This document shows positions 34,135 through 42,821 of a stretch of 52,565 nucleotides of DNA, piece after piece. The position numbers and the translations under genes are program-made. The notes under the pieces are model-generated. The model was not told where the DNA came from and did no database searches. It saw only the letters and a program-made list of their open reading frames with translations. The stretch's first letter is position 1; each line of letters starts with the position of its first letter. This stretch comes from Guyparkeria sp016278265 (lineage in GTDB: Bacteria; Pseudomonadota; Gammaproteobacteria; Halothiobacillales; Halothiobacillaceae), in NCBI RefSeq assembly GCF_044582145.1, contig NZ_JBDODO010000012.1. One strand, 5' to 3'.

Positions 34135-37100
34135 ATGACACATGCTCATCGAATCCGCTCTCGCCGAGCGTTGACGGCATTGATTGCCGCAGCGCTTGCG
34201 ACCCCGCCGATTGGCGCCAGCGAGATCCGCTCGCACCCCGAGGCCCACAGCGAGAATCGTCCCAGCATCCACCAGTCCGGCAACGGCACGCCTGTCGTGG
34301 ATATCACCACGCCCGGTGCCGACGGCGTTTCGCACAACGTCTACCAACAGCTGGACGTGAACGAACGCGGCGTGGTGTTCAACAACGGCCGGCAGACCAG
34401 CGCGACGACACTTGCCGGACAGATCGGCGCCAATCCGGCGCTCGCTGGCGGCACGGCCGACCTGATCCTCAACGAGGTGCGCAGCGCCTCGCCTAGCCAG
34501 CTCGCCGGCTATCTGGAAATTGGCGGTGACCCGGCCGACCTGGTGGTCGCCAACCCCGCCGGCATCACCTGCGACGGCTGCGGGTTCATCAACACCGAAC
34601 GGGCCATGCTGACCACCGGCCGCCCGTTGTTCGAGGGAGACCGCTGGACCGGACTGGACGTGCAGGGTGGGCGCATCCGCATCGAGGGCGACGGCATGGA
34701 TGCCAGCCGCACCGCCGAGGCCGACCTGCTGGCCCGCGCCATCGAGGTCAACGCCGGCATCTGGGCCGACCGGATCGACGTCACCGCCGGCACCGGCCAC
34801 TACGACCCAGACGGCCGGCTTGTAGCCCCGATCAACACCGACACTTCATCACCCGAATGGAGCATCGACACCGCCCACCTGGGCGGTATGTACGCCGACA
34901 AGATCCGTCTGGTGGCCAACGAGCACGGTGTCGGGGTGCGTAATGCCGGCAAGCTGGTCGCCGGCGGGGCGGGCCTTGCCGTCACGGTCGATGGCAAGCT
35001 GGTCAACCACGGCACCGCGACCACGGAGGGCAACGCCCGTCTGCAGGCCGAAAGGATCACGAATACCGGGGAGATCCACGCGCAGGCCGATCTCGAGCTG
35101 GATGCCGCGGACACGCTGGACAACCGGGCCGGGCGCATCACTGGACAGGCGGACGTCACGGCCAATGCCGCCGGGCTCGACAACCGAGACGGGGCGATCC
35201 TAGCCGGTGAGGCACTGACCCTGACGCTCGGCATGGGCCTCGAGAACGAGGCGGGGCTTATCTTCGGCCGAGACGAGCTGCAACTCGCCGCAGCCGAGAT
35301 GAGCGGTGATGGCCTGTGGCTGTCAGATGGCGACATCGGCATCACGATCGGCAGTGACCACCAGCACCGCGGTGAGATGGCCGCCGGCGCGGATCTCTCC
35401 CTGCAGGTCGACGGCAAGCTGACGAATCACGGCCGATTGGCGGCAACGGAGTCGGCCGACATCGAGGCCACGGCGATTGCCAACCTGGACAAGGCCGAGA
35501 TGACGGCCAGCGCCTTGTCGATCACCGCCGACCACCACCTGCACAACCGCGGGCTGATTGACGGCAGCGAGGTCCATCTCTCGGCCACCACCATCGACAA
35601 CACCCCCGGCGCGCGGATCTACGGCGGCCTTCTCTCGGTCACCGCTGATGCATTGCGCAATCTCGGGGACGACGCATCAGCGGCCACGCTGGCCGCACGG
35701 GACCGGCTCGGGCTGGCCGTCGATCGCACCGAAAACCGACACGGGGCCCTGATCCTGAGCGCGGGCGACATGCACCTCGCGGGCCGCGACGGGACAATGG
35801 CCAACCGCCTCGTCAACGAAAACGCGAGCATCGAGGCATTCGGTGATCTCTCCATCGCCGCCGATCGGATCGACAACCTCAATGCCGGGGTGGTCACGAC
35901 CCAGGTCGACGAGCCAGCAGTCCGGGAATCCTGGATCCAGTTGCGCGGCAGCCAGCGCACCTTCGATGCCGCCGACTGCTCGAACCTCTACCACGAGAAC
36001 GTCTGGTGCCAGGGCTATCCGCACGAGATCTCGGATTTCACCTGGTTCCAGGCCACGGCCGTCACATCGCACACCGAGGTCGTCGAGACCCACCCGGCGA
36101 CCTTGCGCGCGGGCGGAAACATGACGTTCGACGGCGGCACACTGCGCAACGTCGACAGCCAAATCATCACTGGCGACAGGCTGCAGGCCGACCTCGACCA
36201 TCTCGACAATCACGCCACCCAAGGGCAGGACATCACCCGGCGCGAGGGCACCGCCAGCTTCACCACCGTGGAATCCTGCGGCCTGTTCGGCTCGGACCAT
36301 TGCCGCGAATGGCATGGCACCAGCCCGTACCAACCGGCGCCGGAATACGGCACGCCCTACGACCTGCCGACCGTCACCTTTACCGGACAGACCGGCCCCG
36401 CCACCTCTGCGCCAACCATCCCGGGCACCGCTGAGGCTGGTCCATCGGCATCCCCGGCCCTACCTTCGGCCAGCCTGTTCCGACTGACGGCAGCCAACCC
36501 CAACGCGCCGCTGATCGAGACCGACCCGCGCTTTACCGCCTACCGACAGTGGTACGGATCCGAGGCCATGCTCGATGCCCTGGCCCGCGACCCCGCCTAT
36601 ACCCAGAAACGACTCGGTGATGGCTTTTATGAACAAGCGCTGGTCCGCCAGCAGGTGATCGAACAAACCGGGCAACGCCGCCTCGAGGGCTTTGCCGACG
36701 ACGAGTCCCAGTTTCGCGCCCTGATAGAGGCCGGCATCGAGGTCGGCCGCGACCTTGAGCTGGCACCCGGCGCGCACCTGACCGCCGAGCAACTCGAGCA
36801 GCTGACCGCCGACATCGTCTGGCTCGAAAGCGAGACGGTCAGCGTCGATGGAGAAGCGACACGGGTACTTGTCCCGAGACTGCAACTCGCCGATGGCCCG
36901 TCCAGGCCGGTTGGCACCTCGGGCCGAATCGCGGCCACCAATCTCAACCTCTCGGTTGGCAACAACGCCGTCAACCGCGGCACGCTGGCGGCAAGCGAGC
37001 GGCTCACTCTGTCCGCCAATCGCATTGAAAACCTCGGCGGATCTGTCGACGCAACACGCGCCCATCTGAGTGCCGATACCGATATCCACCAACGCGGCGG

Positions 37101-39987
37101 CCAGATGCGTGCCGACCAAGCGCTGTCGCTAACCGCCGACCGGGACATCCTTATCGAGGCCGACACCCATCGCGGCGAGAGGCAGGCCGGCTCCAGTCAT
37201 TTCTCACGGGATCAGATCGTCGACCGCGGCCGACTCGCGGTAGCAGGCGATGGCGATGGCGAGCTCAGCGTCGCCGCTGCGCGCGACCTCACGTTACAAG
37301 CGTCCGACGTCACTAACGAAGGCGGTGGAGCCACAACCCTGGCTGCCGGCCGCGACCTGCACCTGACCACGACCAAAGTGGGACAAAACGAGCGCATCAC
37401 CTGGGATAGCGACAATCACCTCTCCCAAGGCGAAACACGCGAGGTCGGCTCGACCGTTGACACGCAAAGCGACCTCGATCTGTTCGCCGGGCGCGACCTC
37501 GCAATCCGTGCCGGCGACATCGACTCCGATGATGGCGCGGTCACGCTAACTGCACGCCGCGACATCCAAGTCTCCGACGGCGAAGCGACCCGCCATTGGG
37601 AAGAAGATCACAGAATCGAGGACGACGGGTGGGTCTCGAGCACCGTCGCTGTCTCGCACGGTACCGCCAACGATCGACGAAGCCTGGCCTCCAGACTAAC
37701 CGGGAGTTCGGTGCGACTATCCGCCAATCAAGACATCGGCTTGCAAGGCAGCCATATCGACACTCTTCACGGCCTCTCGATACTGGCCGGAGGCGACATC
37801 CGGCTACTTGCCGGCGAGGAACGTCACGAGGAAAGCCATTTCAGCGACAAGCAACGATCCGGCTTCACGACGAGCGGGTTTAACCGCTCGCGGACGACCT
37901 CTTCTAGGGAGCAGCAACGGGTCCACCAAGTCGTCTCATCCCTGCACAGCCGGCAGGGCGACGTCACCCTACTCGCCGGCCTAGCCGACACCATCCCGGC
38001 CGATGGCGGAGCCGTAGTCGTCGACGGCAGCCGCGTCTCCGCCGACGCCGGGCGCGTGGATCTCGCCGGGCAGCACATTCTGCTCACCACCACCCAGGAC
38101 AGCACCCGCACCACGGCCGCTCGACTCGAACGCAAGAGCACCTGGGCCTTTGCCACTGGCTTGCCCGAAGGCGCCAAAGACTCGCTCGACACTGAGCGGC
38201 GACAACTGACCGCCAACGGCAGCACCCTGAGCGGACGCGAGGGCGTCTCTCTTCTGACCAACGGGGTTATAGACGTCACCGCCGCCCGACTCGAATCCAC
38301 CGAAGGGGACGTCAACATCACCGGCGGCCAAGTCCACATCCGCAGCACCCGCGACCAGCTGTCAGCGACCCGCGACGAAAGCCACGAAAAGACTGGCATC
38401 AGCTGGCGCGACCTCACCGGTATGTTCACTCCCGGTCAGGGCGTCGGCTACGAGACCACAGCCGAACAGATAGACAGCGAATCTACGCTCGCGCCAGCCT
38501 CGATCAACGGCCGCCACGTCACTATCCGCAGCACGCAAGACAATATCGCTCTCGCCGCCGTGCGGATCGAGGCGACTGGTGACGAAACGGAGCAAGCCAG
38601 CGTCCGCATTGATGCCGCCGGCGATTTGCACCTCGGCACCGTCACCACCGAGACCTTCCATCGACGGGACGAGACACACGAGGATCTCGCCTGGCAAGGT
38701 GCCCAGGGCGAAGGTCGACACAACGAGCAGACCCACTACAACCGAGTGAACGCCGAGCGAGTCAAGCTACGGGCCGGCGACCGCGTCACCGCCGACATAA
38801 CGTCGCACGAACCCGTCGAAACATTGGCCCGGGCGCCTGGGATGGACTGGCTCCAAGCCTTGCGCGACGCCCCCTCGTTAACCGACCAAGTCGACTGGCA
38901 AGCAGTCGAAGAGGCCCACGAAAACTGGTCGTACGACGAGCAGGGGCTCACGCCAACAGCCGCGACCGTTGTGGCCGCGTTGGTGACCTATTTCACAGCT
39001 GGGGCGGGAACGAGCATCGTCAATGCCGCTGCTGGCACTGGAGCCACCACCACGACCGGGACTATTGTCGCAACGATGGTCGACGCCGCGGTGACCAATT
39101 TGGCGACCGAGGCGTCAATCAGCTTCATCAACAATGAAGGAGACATCACAAAAGCTCTGAAGGAAGTTGGAGACGAAGAAACTCTGCGATCAACCGTATC
39201 CAGCATGTTATCTGCTGGGATCAACACCGGATTCGGAAGTTCATATGGAGCAGAACGCTTCGCAGCCAGCACAGCTTCCGGTTGCGCAAAGGGCCTGCTA
39301 TCTAACGAAAGCTGTCAGAAGGGAGCCATTGAGTCAGCCACGATGTCGGGGTTGCAATGGATTTCACACACAATGCGCCAGAATCAGTTAAATTCTTCTA
39401 AAAAGTTTTCCGGAATCTGCGACGCCAACAATGAATGCATATCAAACATCAGCGGCAGTAGCGTCGGAGTCGACAGTGACAATGTAAAACTTGGCGGGGG
39501 TAGGATTAACGTTAGCTCCGTTTGCGAAGCAGCACCTGACTTATGCAACGACAAACTCGACTCATTCAACAAACGATTTATTTCAGACACAGGCAAAGTT
39601 TTTATACCGAACGGGCTAACAATGGCCGACGGGGCAACTCCGCTAACAACGGCCAACCTTCTATCCAGTCTCCCACAGAGCCCACTTGGAGGACTGCAAG
39701 GAGGGGGCGGAGTCTTCGGCATATTCAATATGAAAGTTGCTTACGGGGCCGGGTCGTTCTTAGACATATTGGTGGAATCGTTTGCAGGTCCGCATGACTG
39801 GCTTAATAGTTCACACTATTACGGGGCGAATGGGAACATTGACACCGCTGCAGGCATCTGGGGAATGGCGGCCTGGAACAGCATTAATGTCGCACTGGCG
39901 GCTCCTTTCGGGCTCGCAACCCTCTGCTCTCAGGCTCCTGTCGCTTGCGGCACAGTCCGCTCAGAAATTGACCGCCATGAAAGATAA
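34135..39987 (+). CDS. cdiA: Large TpsA / CdiA-like filamentous hemagglutinin with a variable C-terminal domain
   Basis: 1950 aa from the ATG at 34135, with AAGGA 6 nt upstream. After a signal peptide (to about 29) comes the two-partner-secretion domain: NVYQQLDVNERGVVFNN, ILNEVRSASPSQLAGYLEI and VVANPAGITCDGCGFINT (NPAGI, residues 140-144, the NPNGI motif). A long filamentous repeat region follows to about 1590. WSYDEQGLTPTAATVVA...YFTAGAGT (from residue 1598) to ASISFINNEGD (about 1661-1670) resembles the DUF637 pretoxin region of CdiA-type proteins. From about 1665 GC falls sharply and the last 285 residues look foreign, with ESFAGPHDWL at 1881 and a hydrophobic stretch near 1915-1940. No VENN motif is present. 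It probably mediates contact-dependent inhibition or adhesion; toxin activity is inferred. Confidence 0.88.
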   Translation: MTHAHRIRSRRALTALIAAALATPPIGASEIRSHPEAHSENRPSIHQSGNGTPVVDITTPGADGVSHNVYQQLDVNERGVVFNNGRQTSATTLAGQIGANPALAGGTADLILNEVRSASPSQLAGYLEIGGDPADLVVANPAGITCDGCGFINTERAMLTTGRPLFEGDRWTGLDVQGGRIRIEGDGMDASRTAEADLLARAIEVNAGIWADRIDVTAGTGHYDPDGRLVAPINTDTSSPEWSIDTAHLGGMYADKIRLVANEHGVGVRNAGKLVAGGAGLAVTVDGKLVNHGTATTEGNARLQAERITNTGEIHAQADLELDAADTLDNRAGRITGQADVTANAAGLDNRDGAILAGEALTLTLGMGLENEAGLIFGRDELQLAAAEMSGDGLWLSDGDIGITIGSDHQHRGEMAAGADLSLQVDGKLTNHGRLAATESADIEATAIANLDKAEMTASALSITADHHLHNRGLIDGSEVHLSATTIDNTPGARIYGGLLSVTADALRNLGDDASAATLAARDRLGLAVDRTENRHGALILSAGDMHLAGRDGTMANRLVNENASIEAFGDLSIAADRIDNLNAGVVTTQVDEPAVRESWIQLRGSQRTFDAADCSNLYHENVWCQGYPHEISDFTWFQATAVTSHTEVVETHPATLRAGGNMTFDGGTLRNVDSQIITGDRLQADLDHLDNHATQGQDITRREGTASFTTVESCGLFGSDHCREWHGTSPYQPAPEYGTPYDLPTVTFTGQTGPATSAPTIPGTAEAGPSASPALPSASLFRLTAANPNAPLIETDPRFTAYRQWYGSEAMLDALARDPAYTQKRLGDGFYEQALVRQQVIEQTGQRRLEGFADDESQFRALIEAGIEVGRDLELAPGAHLTAEQLEQLTADIVWLESETVSVDGEATRVLVPRLQLADGPSRPVGTSGRIAATNLNLSVGNNAVNRGTLAASERLTLSANRIENLGGSVDATRAHLSADTDIHQRGGQMRADQALSLTADRDILIEADTHRGERQAGSSHFSRDQIVDRGRLAVAGDGDGELSVAAARDLTLQASDVTNEGGGATTLAAGRDLHLTTTKVGQNERITWDSDNHLSQGETREVGSTVDTQSDLDLFAGRDLAIRAGDIDSDDGAVTLTARRDIQVSDGEATRHWEEDHRIEDDGWVSSTVAVSHGTANDRRSLASRLTGSSVRLSANQDIGLQGSHIDTLHGLSILAGGDIRLLAGEERHEESHFSDKQRSGFTTSGFNRSRTTSSREQQRVHQVVSSLHSRQGDVTLLAGLADTIPADGGAVVVDGSRVSADAGRVDLAGQHILLTTTQDSTRTTAARLERKSTWAFATGLPEGAKDSLDTERRQLTANGSTLSGREGVSLLTNGVIDVTAARLESTEGDVNITGGQVHIRSTRDQLSATRDESHEKTGISWRDLTGMFTPGQGVGYETTAEQIDSESTLAPASINGRHVTIRSTQDNIALAAVRIEATGDETEQASVRIDAAGDLHLGTVTTETFHRRDETHEDLAWQGAQGEGRHNEQTHYNRVNAERVKLRAGDRVTADITSHEPVETLARAPGMDWLQALRDAPSLTDQVDWQAVEEAHENWSYDEQGLTPTAATVVAALVTYFTAGAGTSIVNAAAGTGATTTTGTIVATMVDAAVTNLATEASISFINNEGDITKALKEVGDEETLRSTVSSMLSAGINTGFGSSYGAERFAASTASGCAKGLLSNESCQKGAIESATMSGLQWISHTMRQNQLNSSKKFSGICDANNECISNISGSSVGVDSDNVKLGGGRINVSSVCEAAPDLCNDKLDSFNKRFISDTGKVFIPNGLTMADGATPLTTANLLSSLPQSPLGGLQGGGGVFGIFNMKVAYGAGSFLDILVESFAGPHDWLNSSHYYGANGNIDTAAGIWGMAAWNSINVALAAPFGLATLCSQAPVACGTVRSEIDRHER

Positions 39988-39990
39988 AAA

Positions 39991-40605
39991 ATGAGAATCG
40001 ATTTAACCAGATCAAAACACATTGTCACTTTGATATTCCTGTCTTTATTGGGGACCGGGTGCAGCCACCTATACACCCCTCCGACAACATCCGACCTTGA
40101 CTGGAACCCCAGTGAGCTATCGACTCACAGCTGCCCAAATCTTTCGGGAACGTACGTCGCCCCCCCTGAAGGAGAGTCTTACCGAAAGCTCCTGCCGACC
40201 GGGTCCACGAGTCTATATTTGGACAGGGAAGACTACCTAAAGCACAAAGACGAAAAAATAATAATTACGATAGTTGCATCGCAAGGAAAAATGACAATAG
40301 AAGCTCGAAACGATAGCCGGTCCTTCACATCAACCATTGTTTTTGACGGCATCATGACAGGATGCTCAAACAACTCCTTGATATATAGATTCAAATCCAG
40401 ACCAACACCCCACCCAGAGTCAGGCGGACACACTTCAATAGTCTATGGGGAGCGGATAATAAAGAAATCGAAAGGAGGCGACATATATGTTTATCGCCAA
40501 CAGCGAAAAAGAAAGGCCACTTGGCAGAATCTAGCGGACACGCAACCATATGAACAGCAAGACGCCGCCCCCACGGTTTTCACCAAAGTCCCTCGGGGCG
40601 ATTAG
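39991..40605 (+). CDS. Probable lipoprotein directly after cdiA; candidate immunity or partner protein
   Basis: 204 aa. The N-terminus MRIDLTRSKHIVTL is followed by FLSLLGTGCSHLY, a somewhat atypical lipobox (Gly at -3, Cys24). The mature part contains SCPNLSGTYVAPPEGE, a pattern of small bacterial lipoproteins, then a beta-rich region and a basic, Gln-rich tail. It begins 3 nt after the cdiA stop in low-GC DNA, the place where cdiI sits in cdiBAI loci. Known CdiI proteins are usually cytoplasmic or inner-membrane, so a lipoprotein would be unusual. It could also be an unrelated cargo gene. Confidence 0.6.
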   Translation: MRIDLTRSKHIVTLIFLSLLGTGCSHLYTPPTTSDLDWNPSELSTHSCPNLSGTYVAPPEGESYRKLLPTGSTSLYLDREDYLKHKDEKIIITIVASQGKMTIEARNDSRSFTSTIVFDGIMTGCSNNSLIYRFKSRPTPHPESGGHTSIVYGERIIKKSKGGDIYVYRQQRKRKATWQNLADTQPYEQQDAAPTVFTKVPRGD

Positions 40606-40637
40606 CGCGTCAAAAGCCAAGCAGCCCTTCGGCGTGA

Positions 40638-41015
40638 GAACCGCAACTACAGATCGCTGAAAAAGACCACAATCACGGCAGCCTGACCTCTAGCAACACC
40701 ACGCGGTTGCAAGAGATCGCCGGTGAGACAAACACCCCAGTTCACAGTGTTGTCTTCAATGGAGCAGCGGCCAACGCCGAACGCGTGTGGGATCGCGTCA
40801 ATACGGTGACCGCCGGACGGGGCTTAGTGATGCAGCCCACGCACCGCGACGACCTAATAGGCACTTTTTTTGGTGGGAATGAGCCAACCGGAGGTGAGCC
40901 GAGCAACCTACGCGATACCCACGGAAGTTATGGGCCGAGTGTGGACGCTGAGGATCGATTACGTGTTTGGGGAACAGCAGAAGTAAGCATTCTCAATGCG
41001 TGCCCCCCGCTCTAA
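40638..41015 (+). pseudogene. Orphan CdiA-type C-terminal fragment (lipase-like remnant)
   Basis: An open frame of about 125 codons without a credible start. It opens after a stop at 40635 and the first usable start, TTG at 40707, has no good ribosome site. The translation includes NHGSLTSSN, reminiscent of a GHSQGS nucleophile elbow, then HSVVFNGAAANAERV, HRDDLIGTFFGGNEPTGG and DTHGSYGPSV. This resembles the end of alpha/beta-hydrolase-like C-terminal domains in some CdiA/hemagglutinin proteins. That comparison is from memory. It fits an orphan toxin-module remnant left by module replacement. Confidence 0.45.
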
Positions 41016-41030
41016 GAAAGGTGAGAAAAA

Positions 41031-41336
41031 ATGAAATTATTTGCATATCTATCTGCACTCAGAATTGTCGCCGGATGCGGCCTAAAAAACATTGACAAAC
41101 CTCCACCTAGCCAATTCGAAAGATGGAGCAAAACAGGCGAATCGAGAGCAGAAACAAAGCAAGATCTAAAGTCCTGCGGGTACTTAGACGCCACTTGGAC
41201 AATTGAACAACAGCACAAGGTCGACAAATGCATGCTTAGCAGAGGATACAAATTTATTGACGAAGTGAGAGGAATGGGCAGGTGTGATCATGAACCCTAC
41301 CAAGACATCCCGTCATGCCAATCTCTGGGCGAATAA
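41031..41336 (+). CDS. Small lipoprotein, paralog of the gene at 41546
   Basis: 101 aa. MKLFAYLSALRIVAGCGLK ends in a VAGC lipobox (Cys16), although Arg11 lies within the hydrophobic core. The mature part has ERWSKTG, KQDLKSCG, DKCMLSRGYKFIDEVRG and DIPSCQSL, with four further cysteines. The same pattern recurs in the gene at 41546. AAAGGTGAG precedes the ATG. Low-GC DNA. Function unknown; small Cys-rich lipoproteins of this form occur near CdiA-type toxin genes, so an accessory or immunity role is a guess. Confidence 0.65.
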   Translation: MKLFAYLSALRIVAGCGLKNIDKPPPSQFERWSKTGESRAETKQDLKSCGYLDATWTIEQQHKVDKCMLSRGYKFIDEVRGMGRCDHEPYQDIPSCQSLGE

Positions 41337-41545
41337 AAAAATATATCTTAAAGCTCGTTAATCCTTCGAACACCTCCGCCTTGGATAATTATTCGCACCC
41401 TAGAAGAGCTTATGATCCGAAGCCACCTACCAAGCATTCGATCAAATATTCCAGGATCGTTGGATCGAGATCGACCGATGTCTGGGAAAGCGCAAAAGCG
41501 AGCATCTCAAAACCCACCCCATCAACAATCAAAACGATTCAACGA

Positions 41546-41842
41546 ATGAATAAAATGATCATGCCGTTTGCTGCTCTGCTAACAGGTTGCGGACTAAGAC
41601 AAATAGATGCGCCAGCGCCTGACGAGCATGAACGCTGGGACAAGCCCGGGGCGACAATTGAGTCAACTCAAAAAGACCTGCGCGAATGCACTCTAGAGAA
41701 AACCGCCTCATTCGAAAATTTGCGCATATTAGATGAATGCATGCTTGGAAAAGGCTACGAGTTCATCGACCCAGTTCGGGGTCGGAAAAAATGTGATTCC
41801 CCACGAATGACCCAGCTTCCGTCGTGCAAGTCACTGAAATAA
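41546..41842 (+). CDS. Small Cys-rich lipoprotein, second paralog
   Basis: 98 aa from the ATG at 41546. An open frame extends upstream to 41315 but is not protein-like. MNKMIMPFAALLTGCGLR has a clear LTGC lipobox (Cys15). The mature part has IDAPAPDEHERWDKPGA, KDLRECTLEK, LDECMLGKGYEFIDPVRG, CDSPRM and LPSCKSL. It shares about half its positions with the protein at 41031, including all four mature cysteines, so the two arose by tandem duplication. Function unknown. Confidence 0.7.
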   Translation: MNKMIMPFAALLTGCGLRQIDAPAPDEHERWDKPGATIESTQKDLRECTLEKTASFENLRILDECMLGKGYEFIDPVRGRKKCDSPRMTQLPSCKSLK

Positions 41843-41960
41843 GAGATGAGTCAGCGTGAGATGTCGCGCTAACCATGTGGTGGTGGCCCGCCAGTTATGA
41901 ACCGAAATTCACATACCCATACCGAACTTTCTGACCCCACCGTTCAAGGAGCGAACGACC

Positions 41961-42221
41961 ATGCCAAAGCGACTTACCCTGCTCATTGCCAGCGGAGCCT
42001 TACTCTCGGGCTGCCTGACCATGTCGGGCAACTACGAAATCCAAGCCTATGACCAGGACGGAAAACAACTGGATCCGAACATCGTCTGGTACGCGGAAGG
42101 CCGTCACGTATACACGGTGCGCAACGCCCCGTGCATGTCCCATCCGGATGCCACCTTGATCACCATAGATCTCGAGACCGGGGAGCAGCATCCCTCGGAG
42201 AGCCCGCATCGCTGTCGTTGA
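41961..42221 (+). CDS. Small lipoprotein, function unknown
   Basis: 86 aa. MPKRLTLLIASGALLSGC is a textbook lipoprotein signal (LSGC, Cys18). The mature part (NYEIQAYDQDGKQLDPN... VRNAPCMSHPDATLITIDLETGEQ... SPHRCR) has two further cysteines that could pair. AAGGAG lies about 10 nt upstream. GC is back near the genome level here. It precedes another lipoprotein by 38 nt. Confidence 0.75.
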   Translation: MPKRLTLLIASGALLSGCLTMSGNYEIQAYDQDGKQLDPNIVWYAEGRHVYTVRNAPCMSHPDATLITIDLETGEQHPSESPHRCR

Positions 42222-42259
42222 CCGACAAGAACAACCCATCGTTCAAAGGAGTGAACCTG

Positions 42260-42706
42260 ATGAAGAAGAGCCTTAGTTGTCTTGTCCTCGCCGCAGCCGT
42301 GAGCGGCTGTTCCACGGCCGGCACCACCCACCCGGACCAATCCCTAAAAGATGACCTTTCCGCCTGCCTAAGTCAGATAAAGAGCGAGAAGGACCTTCTG
42401 CTCGTGGAAGCCCCAGTGGCGAACAACCCGCTATCCAATGCCCTGGTCAACGGCCTTGCCGGCCAGTCCCGAGCAGCTGACACGTTGGTGACGGCCTTGA
42501 ACAACCGCGACGGGCGTCCCGTGCTCGTTTTCGGTGGAAACGAAGCCAACAACGCCGCGCTGTTGCGTGCGGCACTGAAGTCTCTCCCGGAAACCTCGCG
42601 GGCGCGCGAGGCCTGCCTAGCCGCGAGTGAAAACAAACGAGCCGAGCTACGTAACCTTGCCGCTTCGCGCGGATTTGAGCTGTTTTTTACGCGTACCGAC
42701 GGTTGA
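42260..42706 (+). CDS. Lipoprotein, function unknown
   Basis: 148 aa from the ATG at 42260, with AAAGGAG 8 nt upstream. MKKSLSCLVLAAAVSGCSTAG has a VSGC lipobox (Cys17). The mature region is helical and Ala/Leu/Asn-rich (AAD TLVTALNNRDGRP, ALLRAALKSLPE), with Cys in LSACLSQ and EACLAAS. The ribosome-site context (cgttcaaaggagtgaac) is very like that of the preceding gene, suggesting a common arrangement. No family recognised. Confidence 0.72.
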   Translation: MKKSLSCLVLAAAVSGCSTAGTTHPDQSLKDDLSACLSQIKSEKDLLLVEAPVANNPLSNALVNGLAGQSRAADTLVTALNNRDGRPVLVFGGNEANNAALLRAALKSLPETSRAREACLAASENKRAELRNLAASRGFELFFTRTDG

Positions 42707-42821
42707 CGCCGAAGTCTCGGCTCCATTTAACAACCGACCAACAAGCCCGGTCGCGAACAAGGTAATCACGGTCAGACCGTGACGCCTTCTGCATCCCAAC
42801 CAATCGATCAAGGAGTGATTG

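Noticed and set aside
38900..39200. Search for the VENN motif that often precedes CdiA toxins
   Set aside because: Not present. The boundary was placed instead from the DUF637-like segment and the GC change.
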